A stretch of 46,231 nt of DNA from Alicyclobacillus sendaiensis NBRC 100866 (GTDB lineage: Bacteria; Bacillota; Bacilli; Alicyclobacillales; Alicyclobacillaceae): assembly GCF_001552675.1 (NCBI RefSeq), contig NZ_BCRQ01000016.1, forward strand, positions 1-46,231. Direction: 5' to 3'. Positions within the stretch are counted from its first letter, which is position 1; each line of letters begins with the position of its first letter. The notes under the pieces were generated by a model. It did not search any database. It was given only the letters and a program-made list of their open reading frames with translations, and was not told where the DNA came from. Made by a program: the position numbers and the translations under genes. Shown here in pieces: positions 24,353 through 32,603 of this stretch.

Positions 24353-25864
24353 ATGCAGATCAACTGGACTGCGTTTTCTATTTTTATTATTTTCTTTCTC
24401 TTTGTCGCTGTTCTTGGCTTCGTCGCCGCGAGGTGGCGGCGCGGAGATCTCTCCCACCTGGAGGAATGGGGTCTCGCCGGACGCCGCTTCGGAACGCTCA
24501 TCACGTGGTTCCTCGTCGGTGGAGACCTTTACACCGCCTACACCTTCATCGCCGTGCCGGGACTCATGTATGGAAAGGGCGCGCTCGGCTTTTACGCCGT
24601 GCCGTACACCACCGTCGTCTACCCCATCTTCCTGCTGATTCTGCCGCGGTTTTGGTCTGTCGCTAGGTCGAAAGGCTACGTCACCGCCTCCGACTTCGTG
24701 CAGGGACGCTACGGCGACAAGTTGCTCTCCTTTGTCGTCGCGCTCACGGGCATCTTCGCGACGGTTCCCTACATCGCGCTGCAGCTCACCGGCATGCAGG
24801 CCGTCATCACGGCCATGGGCATCCCGGGAAGCTGGCCGCTCATCATCGCCTTCATCATTCTGGCACTGTTCGCCTACACGAGCGGCCTGCGCGCGCCGGC
24901 GATGATCGCCGTCGTGAAGGACCTGATGATCTATATCACCATCATCGTGGCCGTCATCCTCATCCCCATCAAACTGGGTGGGTTCGGGCCGATCTTCCAC
25001 GCGTCGGCCGCGGCGCTCGCCAAACACCATCCGCCGGGGTCCATCGCGCTGTCGCCGAAGCTGTACGCGACGTACGGAACGCTCGCCCTGGGCTCCGCGC
25101 TCGCGCTGTTCCTCTACCCGCACGCGGTGACGGGCGTGTTCAGCGCGTCCAGCCGCCAGGTGGTGAAGCGGAACATGGCGCTGTTGCCGGCCTACTCGTT
25201 TGCGCTCGGCATCATCGCGCTGCTCGGCTACATGGCGCTCGCGGCCGGCGTGCACACGAAGTCGACGAACGAGGCCGTTCCGCTCCTGTTCCTGAAGGAG
25301 TTCCCGACCTGGTTCGCGGGCTTTGGCTTCGCCGCCATCGGCGTCGGCGCACTGGTGCCCGCGGCCATCATGTCCATCGCGTCGGCCAACTTGTTCACGC
25401 GCAACATCTACAAGGCGTTCTTCTCGCCCAACGCCTCGCATGAAACCGAGGCGCGCGTGGCCAAGATTGTGTCGCTCATCATCATTCTGCTGGCGCTCGT
25501 GTTCATCCTCGGATTCCCGCAGCAGTACGCCATCAGCATGCAGCAGGTGGGCGGCATTCTCATCCTGCAGACGCTGCCGGCGGTCGTGTTCGGTCTCTTC
25601 ACGCGCTGGTTCCACCGCCGCGCGCTGTTCTTGGGCTGGCTGGTTGGCATCGTGCTCGGCGTCCTCATGTGGGCGAGCACGGGCTATCAGTCCACAACCT
25701 ACGCGGTGGGCGGTGTGACGGCCTACGCGGGCATCTGGGCGCTCATCGTGAACATCGTGGTTGCGCTCGTGTTCACCGTGCTCTTCCGGGCCATGGGCCT
25801 GTCGAACGGCGAAGACGAGACCGTCCCGTCCGACTACCACGTCGACGCGGAAACGTCCGCCTGA
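24353..25864 (+). CDS. Sodium:solute symporter, probable monocarboxylate permease (MctP-like)
   Basis: 503 residues with about 13 membrane helices. The SSS-family start is recognisable (FVAARWRRGDLSHLEEWGLAGRRFG, then WFLVGGDLYTAYTF), as are KGYVTASDFVQGRYGDK, the VGALVPAAIMSIASANLFTRNIY block and the C-terminal MQQVGGILILQTLPAVVFGLF. With a DUF3311 gene in front it belongs to the subgroup including MctP, which takes up lactate, pyruvate and other short carboxylates with sodium or protons. The exact substrate is inferred. The ATG at 24353 follows GGGGGTGAG. A terminator closes the operon. Confidence 0.92.
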   Translation: MQINWTAFSIFIIFFLFVAVLGFVAARWRRGDLSHLEEWGLAGRRFGTLITWFLVGGDLYTAYTFIAVPGLMYGKGALGFYAVPYTTVVYPIFLLILPRFWSVARSKGYVTASDFVQGRYGDKLLSFVVALTGIFATVPYIALQLTGMQAVITAMGIPGSWPLIIAFIILALFAYTSGLRAPAMIAVVKDLMIYITIIVAVILIPIKLGGFGPIFHASAAALAKHHPPGSIALSPKLYATYGTLALGSALALFLYPHAVTGVFSASSRQVVKRNMALLPAYSFALGIIALLGYMALAAGVHTKSTNEAVPLLFLKEFPTWFAGFGFAAIGVGALVPAAIMSIASANLFTRNIYKAFFSPNASHETEARVAKIVSLIIILLALVFILGFPQQYAISMQQVGGILILQTLPAVVFGLFTRWFHRRALFLGWLVGIVLGVLMWASTGYQSTTYAVGGVTAYAGIWALIVNIVVALVFTVLFRAMGLSNGEDETVPSDYHVDAETSA

Positions 25865-25917
25865 ACGGGCGCCATCCCGGCCATCCCCCATCTCCCGAGA
25901 CACGTCCCCTATCGACC

Positions 25918-25945
25918 AACGGGGCCCCACGCGCGGGCCCCGTTT
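25918..25945 (+). terminator. Rho-independent terminator after the symporter gene
   Basis: AACGGGGCCC (25918-25927) and GGGCCCCGTTT (25935-25945) form a ten-pair GC-rich stem ending in TTT, 54 bases after the stop codon. Confidence 0.8.
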
Positions 25946-26051
25946 CGCTGTGTCGGTACTATCCCCTTGTGCGACTGGCTCCCCTTGCTGCTCGCGTCCT
26001 ATGCTGCTGGTGCGCCTGCCCTGCGTCGGCGAAATCACCCCACGTGCCGCC

Positions 26052-26714
26052 TTACGCCCGGCGCCTGGATGTGCAGGGATACAGGCTTAGCGCGAGCCAC
26101 TCTCCCAGCGCCACATTGGCGGCGATGCTAAGGCAGACCGCCACCTCGTAGGCTGTGGCAAACGAGAGCCCAATCACGTGCACGCCGAGCCACGTGAATC
26201 CCCGGTTCAGCGCGTTGGTGTCGAGAAACACGTAGCTCCGAACGGCCCAGCGCCCGTGGGCGTCCGGGCGGCGCTTGTGCGCCATCCAGTAGACGAAGAA
26301 CGCGGCGACGAGCCAGTACACGTTCAGCAAATTGAACGCGACGGTAACCACCTCGCCACCCGTCGCCTCTGGCGCCAGATAGCCACTCGTCCCGTCGACG
26401 CCGAGGACACCCGCGAGGTACAGATAGCCCACGGCCCGATGCAGCGCAGGGTGCGCGCGGGCCCTCGTCCAGGCGAAATTCAGCGCACCCGCCAGAATGG
26501 CGACAAGCGCGCTCGCCACGTGAACATGAAGGACAACGAGCCACGCGCCGCGCGACAGATGGCGGTGAAGGCCCGTCTTGTGCGCCAGAAACGACACATC
26601 GCCCGGATCTGCGACGAAGCTCGTGTACGCCATGTACACGACATACAGCGCAGCTGCCAGGAACACCGTTCCCGCAGCCCACCCGAGCCTCTTCGCCGCT
26701 CGAGACCATCCCAC
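26052..26714 (-). CDS. DUF2306 membrane protein
   Basis: About 220 residues with six to seven hydrophobic segments. The block HVASALVAILAGALNFAWTRARAHPALHRAVGYLYLAG is characteristic of DUF2306, predicted integral membrane proteins with conserved histidines that could bind haem or another metal; no function is established. The GTG at 26714 is best supported because GGAGGGG lies just upstream, whereas the frame itself is open to 26744. It stands alone between a terminator and the alpha-glucuronidase gene, whose stop lies 63 bases upstream on the same strand, so it could be the last gene of that transcript. Confidence 0.8.
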   Translation of the reverse strand: MGWSRAAKRLGWAAGTVFLAAALYVVYMAYTSFVADPGDVSFLAHKTGLHRHLSRGAWLVVLHVHVASALVAILAGALNFAWTRARAHPALHRAVGYLYLAGVLGVDGTSGYLAPEATGGEVVTVAFNLLNVYWLVAAFFVYWMAHKRRPDAHGRWAVRSYVFLDTNALNRGFTWLGVHVIGLSFATAYEVAVCLSIAANVALGEWLALSLYPCTSRRRA

Positions 26715-26777
26715 AGGCACCCCTCCATCGGCCAAGCTCCGCACGTAGGTTTCTCGGCCGATGAACCGAATCCCTGC

Positions 26778-28859
26778 TCACGGGTAGACGTGGCGACCCC
26801 GTTCGTCCGGAATGCCACACTTTCGATAAAAGTACGTGTTGATCACGTCCCGCCACTCGATGGCCCGCTGCACCTGGTCCTCGAGCCGCGCCATGACGCG
26901 CTCGAACCGGACGGGATCGATCCGGCCCTCCAGCCGGCGCCACGCCTCCACCATCCAAACGACTGCCTCGACGCCGTCGAAGTGCGCATCGTAGATGTGC
27001 TGGATGACCGTCTTCCCCGAATGAAGCACGTGCGTGTAGGGCACGTGGTGGAAAAACAGCAGGAGCTCGTCCGGGCACGTCTCCAGGTGCTCGTACAGGC
27101 TTCGCACCGGCTCGTGGTACTGGCCCGTGTAGCCCGTGCCCGTGGCCATCGTCCGGTCCACGCCGACGCCCTGCCAGTCCGCGTAATGGTACGTGCCCCA
27201 TTTGGAGTACTCGTACCCCTCCGGATTCGGCCCGTCGTGGTGGCCGGGATTCACCATCCAGCCCACGCCGAGCGGCGCCGTGTACGCCTCGTAGGCCGGC
27301 CAGGACGCCATGAGGATGCCCTCCACCGCGCGGACGACGTACGGGTCATCGCCGAACGTGAGCCGCGCCCACTCGCGCGCGATCTCGGCCGGATCGAGCG
27401 ACGGATCCCAGGCCAGGCGGCCGAAGGCGTACAGGTTGGCCTGCGCGAGCGAGTGCCCCGTCCAGTTGACGTCGTCGCCGACGTTCGCGACGCCCGCCAT
27501 CCCGCCGCGCGGCCTGCCGTACAGCCTTCCGCTCACCACTTCGGCGACCGTCGATCCCGGCCCGCGGGCGTGGGTGTCAAAATCGAGCACCTGTTTCCAC
27601 ATCGGCGCGAGGTAGCAGACGTGGCGCTGCTGGCCCGTGTATTCCTGCGTGATTTGGAACTCAAGCATCACGTTGGTCGCGGAGAGCCCGCCGAACAAAG
27701 GCGAGACCGGCTCGCGCACCTGAAAGTCCATGGGGCCATTTTTGATCTGGAGGAGGACGTTGTCCATGAAGCGGCCGTCGAGCGGCATGAAGTGATCGTA
27801 CGCGGCGCGAGCGCGATCGGCCCGCCTGTCCCGCCAGTCCATGAGACAGTTGTAGACGAAGGCGCGCCAGATGACCACGCCGCCGTGGGGTGCAAGGGCG
27901 CGGGCGAGCATGTTCGCGCCGTCGGCGTGATCGCGCCCGTAGGTGAAGGGGCCGGGCCGGAACTCGGAGTCCGCCTTGACGAGGAAGCCGCCGAAGTCCG
28001 GGATGTGCCGGTAGATGCGATCCGCCGCCGCGCGCCACCAGGCCTCGACGCACGGATCGAGCGGATCCGCGGTGGGCAGGTCGCCGAGATCGACGGGGCT
28101 GGCAAAGTTGACGCTGAGGAACACCCGGATGCCGTACGGGCGAAAGGCGCTGGCCAGCCGCGCGACATGGGGCAGGTACGCCTCGGTGAGGAAACGCGTC
28201 TCAATCTCGTGCACGTTGACGTTGTTGATGGCGATGGCGTTCACGCCGATGGACGCGAGCAAGCGGGCGTAGTCTCGCACGCGCCCCTCGTCAAAATCGA
28301 TTTGGCCTGCGCGGTAAAACAGCGACCGGCCTGCGTACCCGCGCTCAATCGTGCCGTCGGCGTTGTCCCAATGATCCAACATTCGCAGGTCGTTCCTAGG
28401 CGAGGAGACACAGGGTTCGCCGAGCGGTTGACCGAGCCGCAGGCGGCGAATGAGGTGGAATGCGCCGTAGAGGACGCCGGCGGGCGCCCGCGACACGAGA
28501 GCCACGCCTCCCCCGTCCACCGGCAGGACGGCGTAGGCTTCATCCGAATGCGCGCCGGCAAGCGCTTCTTGCGCGGCCTCGCGCAGCCCGCTCGGCAACG
28601 CCGACAAGACGCCCATGGCGACGCAGGGGACGCTCGGCGCAACGCCCGGATCTCCCGCATCGCCCGCCAAGAGCGCCGGGCTTCCCCCTGACGCGGCCCG
28701 CACAGCGCGCGCCCACTCCGCCGCCGCGCACTCCAGGACCGGGTGGCCCGCCGGGCCGAAGACCGCCATGCGTCGCGCCGCCTCCGGCACGCCGTCCGGC
28801 AGCGGGCTCTCCTGCAACCAAGCGCGGTAGTCGAGATCGCCCTGAGAGGTGTTCGTCAA
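26778..28859 (-). CDS. aguA: Alpha-glucuronidase, GH67
   Basis: 693 residues, full length for GH67, which releases (4-O-methyl-)glucuronic acid from the non-reducing end of aldouronic acids derived from glucuronoxylan. The acid catalyst region [21 protein letters not shown] and the base region [27 protein letters not shown] are both intact, as is the C-terminal [26 protein letters not shown]. No signal peptide, as in Geobacillus AguA, so it acts on imported oligosaccharides. The TTG start at 28859 has GAGGTG seven bases upstream; no ATG fits. It follows the SDR gene after 11 bases and is under the GntR regulator of the same cluster. Confidence 0.96.
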   Translation of the reverse strand: MTNTSQGDLDYRAWLQESPLPDGVPEAARRMAVFGPAGHPVLECAAAEWARAVRAASGGSPALLAGDAGDPGVAPSVPCVAMGVLSALPSGLREAAQEALAGAHSDEAYAVLPVDGGGVALVSRAPAGVLYGAFHLIRRLRLGQPLGEPCVSSPRNDLRMLDHWDNADGTIERGYAGRSLFYRAGQIDFDEGRVRDYARLLASIGVNAIAINNVNVHEIETRFLTEAYLPHVARLASAFRPYGIRVFLSVNFASPVDLGDLPTADPLDPCVEAWWRAAADRIYRHIPDFGGFLVKADSEFRPGPFTYGRDHADGANMLARALAPHGGVVIWRAFVYNCLMDWRDRRADRARAAYDHFMPLDGRFMDNVLLQIKNGPMDFQVREPVSPLFGGLSATNVMLEFQITQEYTGQQRHVCYLAPMWKQVLDFDTHARGPGSTVAEVVSGRLYGRPRGGMAGVANVGDDVNWTGHSLAQANLYAFGRLAWDPSLDPAEIAREWARLTFGDDPYVVRAVEGILMASWPAYEAYTAPLGVGWMVNPGHHDGPNPEGYEYSKWGTYHYADWQGVGVDRTMATGTGYTGQYHEPVRSLYEHLETCPDELLLFFHHVPYTHVLHSGKTVIQHIYDAHFDGVEAVVWMVEAWRRLEGRIDPVRFERVMARLEDQVQRAIEWRDVINTYFYRKCGIPDERGRHVYP

Positions 28860-28870
28860 GGCGTGTCACC

Positions 28871-29638
28871 TCACACGTAGCCGTTGGCGAGGAAACCGCC
28901 GTCGGCGATGAGAATGGTGCCCGTGACGTAGTCGGAATCGTTCGAGGCGAGAAACACCGCCGGGCCGGCGATGTCCTCGGGCTGGCCCATGCGGCCTGCG
29001 GGGATGCGCGCGACGAGCTTCTCCGGCTTGTGAATGCCGCGCTCGATGTAGTCGCGGACGATCTCCGTCATGATGAAGCCCGGGCTGATGGCGTTCACCT
29101 GGATGTTATGCTTTGCCCATTCCACCGCGAGCGCCTGCGTCAGCTGCCGGACGCCGCCCTTGCTCGCCGCGTACGTCGCTCGCTCCGGGATGCCTGCGTG
29201 CGCGACGATGGACGTGATGTTGATGATCTTGCCGCCCTGCCCGCGCGCAATCATCCCGCGCCCCACGGCCTGGCAGAACAGAAACGTGCCGTCGAGGTTG
29301 ACGTTCAAGCACGCCTTCCACCGGTCAAACGAGAGGTCCGCAGACGGTGCCGCGACGGAAATGCCCGCCGCATTGACCAAAATGTCGATCCGGCCCCATC
29401 GCTCCTCGGCGGTCGCCACCGCGCGCCAGGCGTCCGCCGGATTTGAGACATCGCAGACCACCGGAAGCGCGCGGCGTCCCGTGTGCGCCGTGATCCACTC
29501 TGCCTGCGCCTCAAGCTCGGCCTGCGTCCGGCTGACGAGACACACGTCCGCGCCCTCCTGCGCGAACCTGCGCGCAATCGCCGCTCCGATGCCCCGCCCG
29601 CCGCCGGTGACGAGCGCCACCTTGTTGTTCAACCGCAT
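28871..29638 (-). CDS. SDR-family oxidoreductase of the glucuronate cluster (KduD/mannonate reductase-like)
   Basis: 255-residue classical SDR: TGGGRGIG nucleotide loop (12-19), DILVNAAGIS, catalytic serine in NITSIVAHAG, YAASKGG, and the C-terminal GTILIADGGFLANGYV. Similar enzymes act as gluconate-5-dehydrogenase, 2-deoxygluconate dehydrogenase (KduD) or D-mannonate oxidoreductase. Position between a GntR regulator and aguA suggests a step in hexuronate breakdown, for example reduction of fructuronate in place of UxuB. The ATG at 29638 has a strong GGAGGAGG site. The substrate assignment is context-based. Confidence 0.88.
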   Translation of the reverse strand: MRLNNKVALVTGGGRGIGAAIARRFAQEGADVCLVSRTQAELEAQAEWITAHTGRRALPVVCDVSNPADAWRAVATAEERWGRIDILVNAAGISVAAPSADLSFDRWKACLNVNLDGTFLFCQAVGRGMIARGQGGKIINITSIVAHAGIPERATYAASKGGVRQLTQALAVEWAKHNIQVNAISPGFIMTEIVRDYIERGIHKPEKLVARIPAGRMGQPEDIAGPAVFLASNDSDYVTGTILIADGGFLANGYV

Positions 29639-29662
29639 GTTCAGAACCTCCTCCCGCGCCCG

Positions 29663-30367
29663 TCAGGGGCCAAAGAACGCCGGATGCCGCGCTTTGATCC
29701 CAGGCAAATCTTCCATCAGCTTCGCCAGGTGATGGTGCATGGCCTCCGCGGCTTGATCCGGATGGCCCGACAGCACCGCCTCCGCCACTCGCTCGTGTTC
29801 GCCCACCAGCCGCTTCATGCGCTCAGGCTCAAACAGCGACAGCATCCGCACCCGGTTCAGGTGCCCCCGCATCTGCGCCACGATGGCCGTGAGCGTCTCG
29901 TTGTCAAACTGCTGCAAGAAGATCTGATGAAACCCGTCGTCCGCCTGCATGAACCGGAGCGCGTCCGCCGATTCGGCCGCCTCCCGCTGATCCTCGAGCG
30001 ATCTCGCCATCTCCTGCTCGAGCCGAGCGCGCATCGCCGTATCCCGGGCGACGTCCTCCGCGAGGCGGCGGATGACGGCAAGCTCCAGGCTCTCCCGCAC
30101 AAACCGCGTCTCTTCCACCTGCCGCTCCGAAATTAAGGCCACCTTCATGCCCCGCTGGGGCAGCACCTCAATGAGCCGCTCCATGGCCAGCGCGCGCACC
30201 GCTTCCCGCACCGGCGTGCGGCTCATGTTCAACATGCGCGTGAAGTCCGATTCGTACACCGTCTGCCCTGGATGCAGCCGTAGGGACAAGATCTCCTCGC
30301 GGATGGCCTCGTACGCCTGCTCTCCGAGCGTCTTCTTGGCCACACCGTAGGTCACACCCGCGATCAC
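29663..30367 (-). CDS. GntR-family transcription regulator, FadR/FCD subgroup
   Basis: About 234 residues. The N-terminal winged helix (LGEQAYEAIREEILSLRLHPGQ, then MLNMSRTPVREAVRALAMERLI) is typical GntR, and the C-terminal all-helical FCD ligand-binding domain contains the metal-binding pattern of aspartate and histidines (DDGFHQIF, EHERV, MHHHLAKL). FCD regulators of this type (UxuR, ExuR, LldR) bind sugar acids, matching the downstream glucuronate genes. The GTG at 30367 is preceded by AGGGAGGTG; the open frame continues to 30433 across its own operator and promoter, so the longer version is unlikely. It is the first gene of the regulator-SDR-aguA operon. Confidence 0.92.
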   Translation of the reverse strand: MIAGVTYGVAKKTLGEQAYEAIREEILSLRLHPGQTVYESDFTRMLNMSRTPVREAVRALAMERLIEVLPQRGMKVALISERQVEETRFVRESLELAVIRRLAEDVARDTAMRARLEQEMARSLEDQREAAESADALRFMQADDGFHQIFLQQFDNETLTAIVAQMRGHLNRVRMLSLFEPERMKRLVGEHERVAEAVLSGHPDQAAEAMHHHLAKLMEDLPGIKARHPAFFGP

Positions 30368-30398
30368 GTCCGCACCTCCCTCGTCGACGTTCGATGCT

Positions 30399-30428
30399 AT
30401 TCTACCGTATACTTGTATACCCAAGCAA
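30399..30428 (-). promoter_or_regulatory. Promoter with GTATAC-AA-GTATAC operator for the glucuronate operon
   Basis: On the minus strand TTGCTT (30428-30423) and TAGAAT (30404-30399) are spaced by 18 bases. The spacer holds the palindrome GTATAC-AA-GTATAC (30420-30407), the kind of GTATAC-centred site bound by FCD GntR regulators, which suggests autoregulation by the adjacent GntR protein. Confidence 0.7.
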
Positions 30429-30451
30429 ACCAAAATCGCGGAACCTGCGGC

Positions 30452-30479
30452 GCGCCACCGGCCTTGCGGCCAGCGGCGC
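30452..30479 (-). terminator. GNRA-capped hairpin after the sedolisin gene
   Basis: On the minus strand GCGCCGCTGGCC-GCAA-GGCCGGTGGCGC forms a 12-pair stem (two G-U pairs) with a GCAA tetraloop, 15 bases after the stop. There is no immediate U-run (a TTTT comes about 20 bases later), so it may protect the 3' end rather than terminate by itself. Confidence 0.5.
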
Positions 30480-30494
30480 CCCGAATCCTCCGCC

Positions 30495-32372
30495 TCAGCC
30501 CAACCCTTTGATGGCCTGCGCCAGGTTGGCGACGTTCGGGGTCCCGATGCCGGAGGCCGGATCGTACCCCGGCACAGCGTTCCAGTACCAGTTGTTGCCC
30601 GTCGTCAGGTCGTTGAACGGCTGGTTCGCGCCATACCCATCCTGCTTCATCAGCTGGTAGAAGATAGGGTCGAGGAAGCCGACGCGGCCTCCGACGTATT
30701 GATCGATCAGCGCCGTGATGCCATTCAGCTGCGGCGCCACGAAACTCGTGCCACCGTAGCCCGCGAGCCACCCGCCGCCACTCCAGTAGACGAGATAGCC
30801 CGTCTCTGGATCAGCGTCCATCGAGACGTCGGGCAAATTGCGGCCGGCATAGTTGCTCGGCAAGTTGTACGTGAAGGGCGATCCGTACAGCACGCCCTGC
30901 GAATCGGTGAAGGCCTGGTTGGCCGCGCTGTTCTGCACGCCGCTCACGCCGACCTGATACCACGGGCGCGGGAAGGCGACGCTGACGCCGCCGCCCGCGC
31001 CAATCGGGAACAGGCCCTGGTAGCCGAGGTTCTGCAGGTACTGCCACGACCAAGGCTGCTCCTGCGTGATGTTGACTTGGCCGAGCGAGAACGTGGCAGA
31101 GAACGGAACCGTGGTGCCGCCCGCCGCGGTGACGAACGGATCCGACGCCGGGAAGTCGACCGTCAACGGCGTGGAGAAGCCCTGAGAAGGCGGGAAATCG
31201 CGGGCGGTGTCGTACGCACCCGAATCGCCGGCGGCCGCGTAGACCGAGATGCCCTGCGCCGCCGCCTCCATGAACACCTGCGTGAAGGCGAGCAGCTCAT
31301 CCACGTACGACTGGCCCTGGTTCATCTGTGGCAAATAGTCGATCTCCGGCTGGCCCCAGCTCACCGACAACGAGTCCACCAGATTATCCGAGACCGCCTG
31401 GTAGAACGCGTCGATAAAGCCCTGGTCCGTATTCGGCGCGTCGTACACGACGACGTTCGCATCTGGCGCGATGCCTCCGGCCTGCTCGACGTCGAGCGCC
31501 GTCTCCACCGATCCGTCATCCAACTGCCCGCCGCCGTCGACGTTCACCATCTGGATACGATTGTGCGCCACGTGCAGGCCGATGCCCTTCCAGTAGGTGT
31601 AGGCGTCCTGCGGGTTGAAGTTCGACAGCGTGACAATGCCGACCGTCTCGCCCTTGCCCGTGATGCCCTTCTGATAGAGCGGATTGATGTCGTAGCGATT
31701 CGCTGTATCGCCGACGGTGTAGCTCCCCGGCGTGCCCGTCGCCGTGCCGCCCCCCTGCGGCAAAACCACCTTGGGCGACGGGATGCCGGCCGCATTCGGC
31801 GTCTTGACGGTGAGCGACTGCGCCGCATTGGCCGTATCGAGTCCCACCACCGCGAGCACATTGGTGAGGAGCGCCGTCGGGATCTGCGGCGGCTTCTTCG
31901 GCGCACGGAACACGTGCCCGTTTGCCTTGAAGAGGTCGATGGCCGTCTGGAACGCATTATCGAACTGCTGAATGGTCCCCTGCACCTGGAGATCCAGATG
32001 GTTCGCGCTGACGTTCACCACCTGCAGGCCGTATTGCTGGAGCTCCTGCTCAATCTGCTGGATGGTCTGAGACGAGGGCGCGAACTGCGCCGCAAACTGG
32101 CTCGTCGTCAAAAACTTGTGATACTGCGCGCTGCCGGGTGTTTCAGTCTGCTGAATGTACGTCTGCAAGGCGGTTGGATTTTGCACGCGCAGGATGACCG
32201 ACGCCGTGACCGTCTGGCTCGCATTCGCCGGTCCTAAATCTTGCGCATTTTCCGTCGACGGATTGGCGAGCGGCGCGGCCTGCACGGCCTCCGCGTCCAT
32301 GGTCGGCACCCCGACCGCCAACATGCCAAGCGCGGCCGAAAGCCCAAACGCGAGTCTCTTCCACAGTCCCAC
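30495..32372 (-). CDS. Sedolisin (S53) secreted acid protease, kumamolisin-like
   Basis: 625 residues: a signal peptide (about 1-30), a pro-domain of about 170 residues (SVILRVQNPTALQTYI, YHKFLTTSQFAAQFAP), then a catalytic domain with the S53 triad Glu290 and Asp294 in DGSVETALDVE, the oxyanion Asp383 in AAAGDSGAYD and the nucleophile Ser543 in GYGGTSFVAP. C-terminal calcium-binding segments (FNDLTTG and GYDPASGIGTPN) are present. Kumamolisins are acid- and heat-stable endopeptidases that activate themselves by removing the pro-domain. The GTG at 32372 has AGGGGG eight bases upstream. A TTGCGC-N17-TACAAA promoter lies about 90 bases upstream. It probably digests external protein at low pH. 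Confidence 0.96.
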   Translation of the reverse strand: MGLWKRLAFGLSAALGMLAVGVPTMDAEAVQAAPLANPSTENAQDLGPANASQTVTASVILRVQNPTALQTYIQQTETPGSAQYHKFLTTSQFAAQFAPSSQTIQQIEQELQQYGLQVVNVSANHLDLQVQGTIQQFDNAFQTAIDLFKANGHVFRAPKKPPQIPTALLTNVLAVVGLDTANAAQSLTVKTPNAAGIPSPKVVLPQGGGTATGTPGSYTVGDTANRYDINPLYQKGITGKGETVGIVTLSNFNPQDAYTYWKGIGLHVAHNRIQMVNVDGGGQLDDGSVETALDVEQAGGIAPDANVVVYDAPNTDQGFIDAFYQAVSDNLVDSLSVSWGQPEIDYLPQMNQGQSYVDELLAFTQVFMEAAAQGISVYAAAGDSGAYDTARDFPPSQGFSTPLTVDFPASDPFVTAAGGTTVPFSATFSLGQVNITQEQPWSWQYLQNLGYQGLFPIGAGGGVSVAFPRPWYQVGVSGVQNSAANQAFTDSQGVLYGSPFTYNLPSNYAGRNLPDVSMDADPETGYLVYWSGGGWLAGYGGTSFVAPQLNGITALIDQYVGGRVGFLDPIFYQLMKQDGYGANQPFNDLTTGNNWYWNAVPGYDPASGIGTPNVANLAQAIKGLG

Positions 32373-32460
32373 AAGAACGCCCCCTGATGTCCGAATCGAG
32401 GCTTGCGCCAGATGGATTCGGCAGTGGGAGCGTGGATTCCTTCAGCGAAATGCATCGATT

Positions 32461-32489
32461 TTTGTAGAAAATCGAGGAAAACGGCGCAA
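32461..32489 (-). promoter_or_regulatory. Probable promoter of the sedolisin gene
   Basis: On the minus strand TTGCGC (32489-32484) and TACAAA (32466-32461) are spaced by 17 bases. Confidence 0.45.
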
Positions 32490-32603
32490 GTCACCGTGCT
32501 CGCGACGTTGCGCCGTGTCTTTCCAGTATCGCACCGCGACTCCGGGCTCTTGGCGCGATGGCCTCTCCCGCTCGCGCGTCCCTTGCATGAATCGCGCCGC
32601 GCC

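Noticed and set aside
23909-26038. 709-codon minus-strand frame opposite DUF3311 and the symporter
   Set aside because: Charged, repetitive translation; the symporter frame has 13 clear membrane helices and family motifs.
26178-28691. 837-codon plus-strand frame opposite DUF2306 and alpha-glucuronidase
   Set aside because: No domain; the GH67 catalytic motifs are on the other strand.
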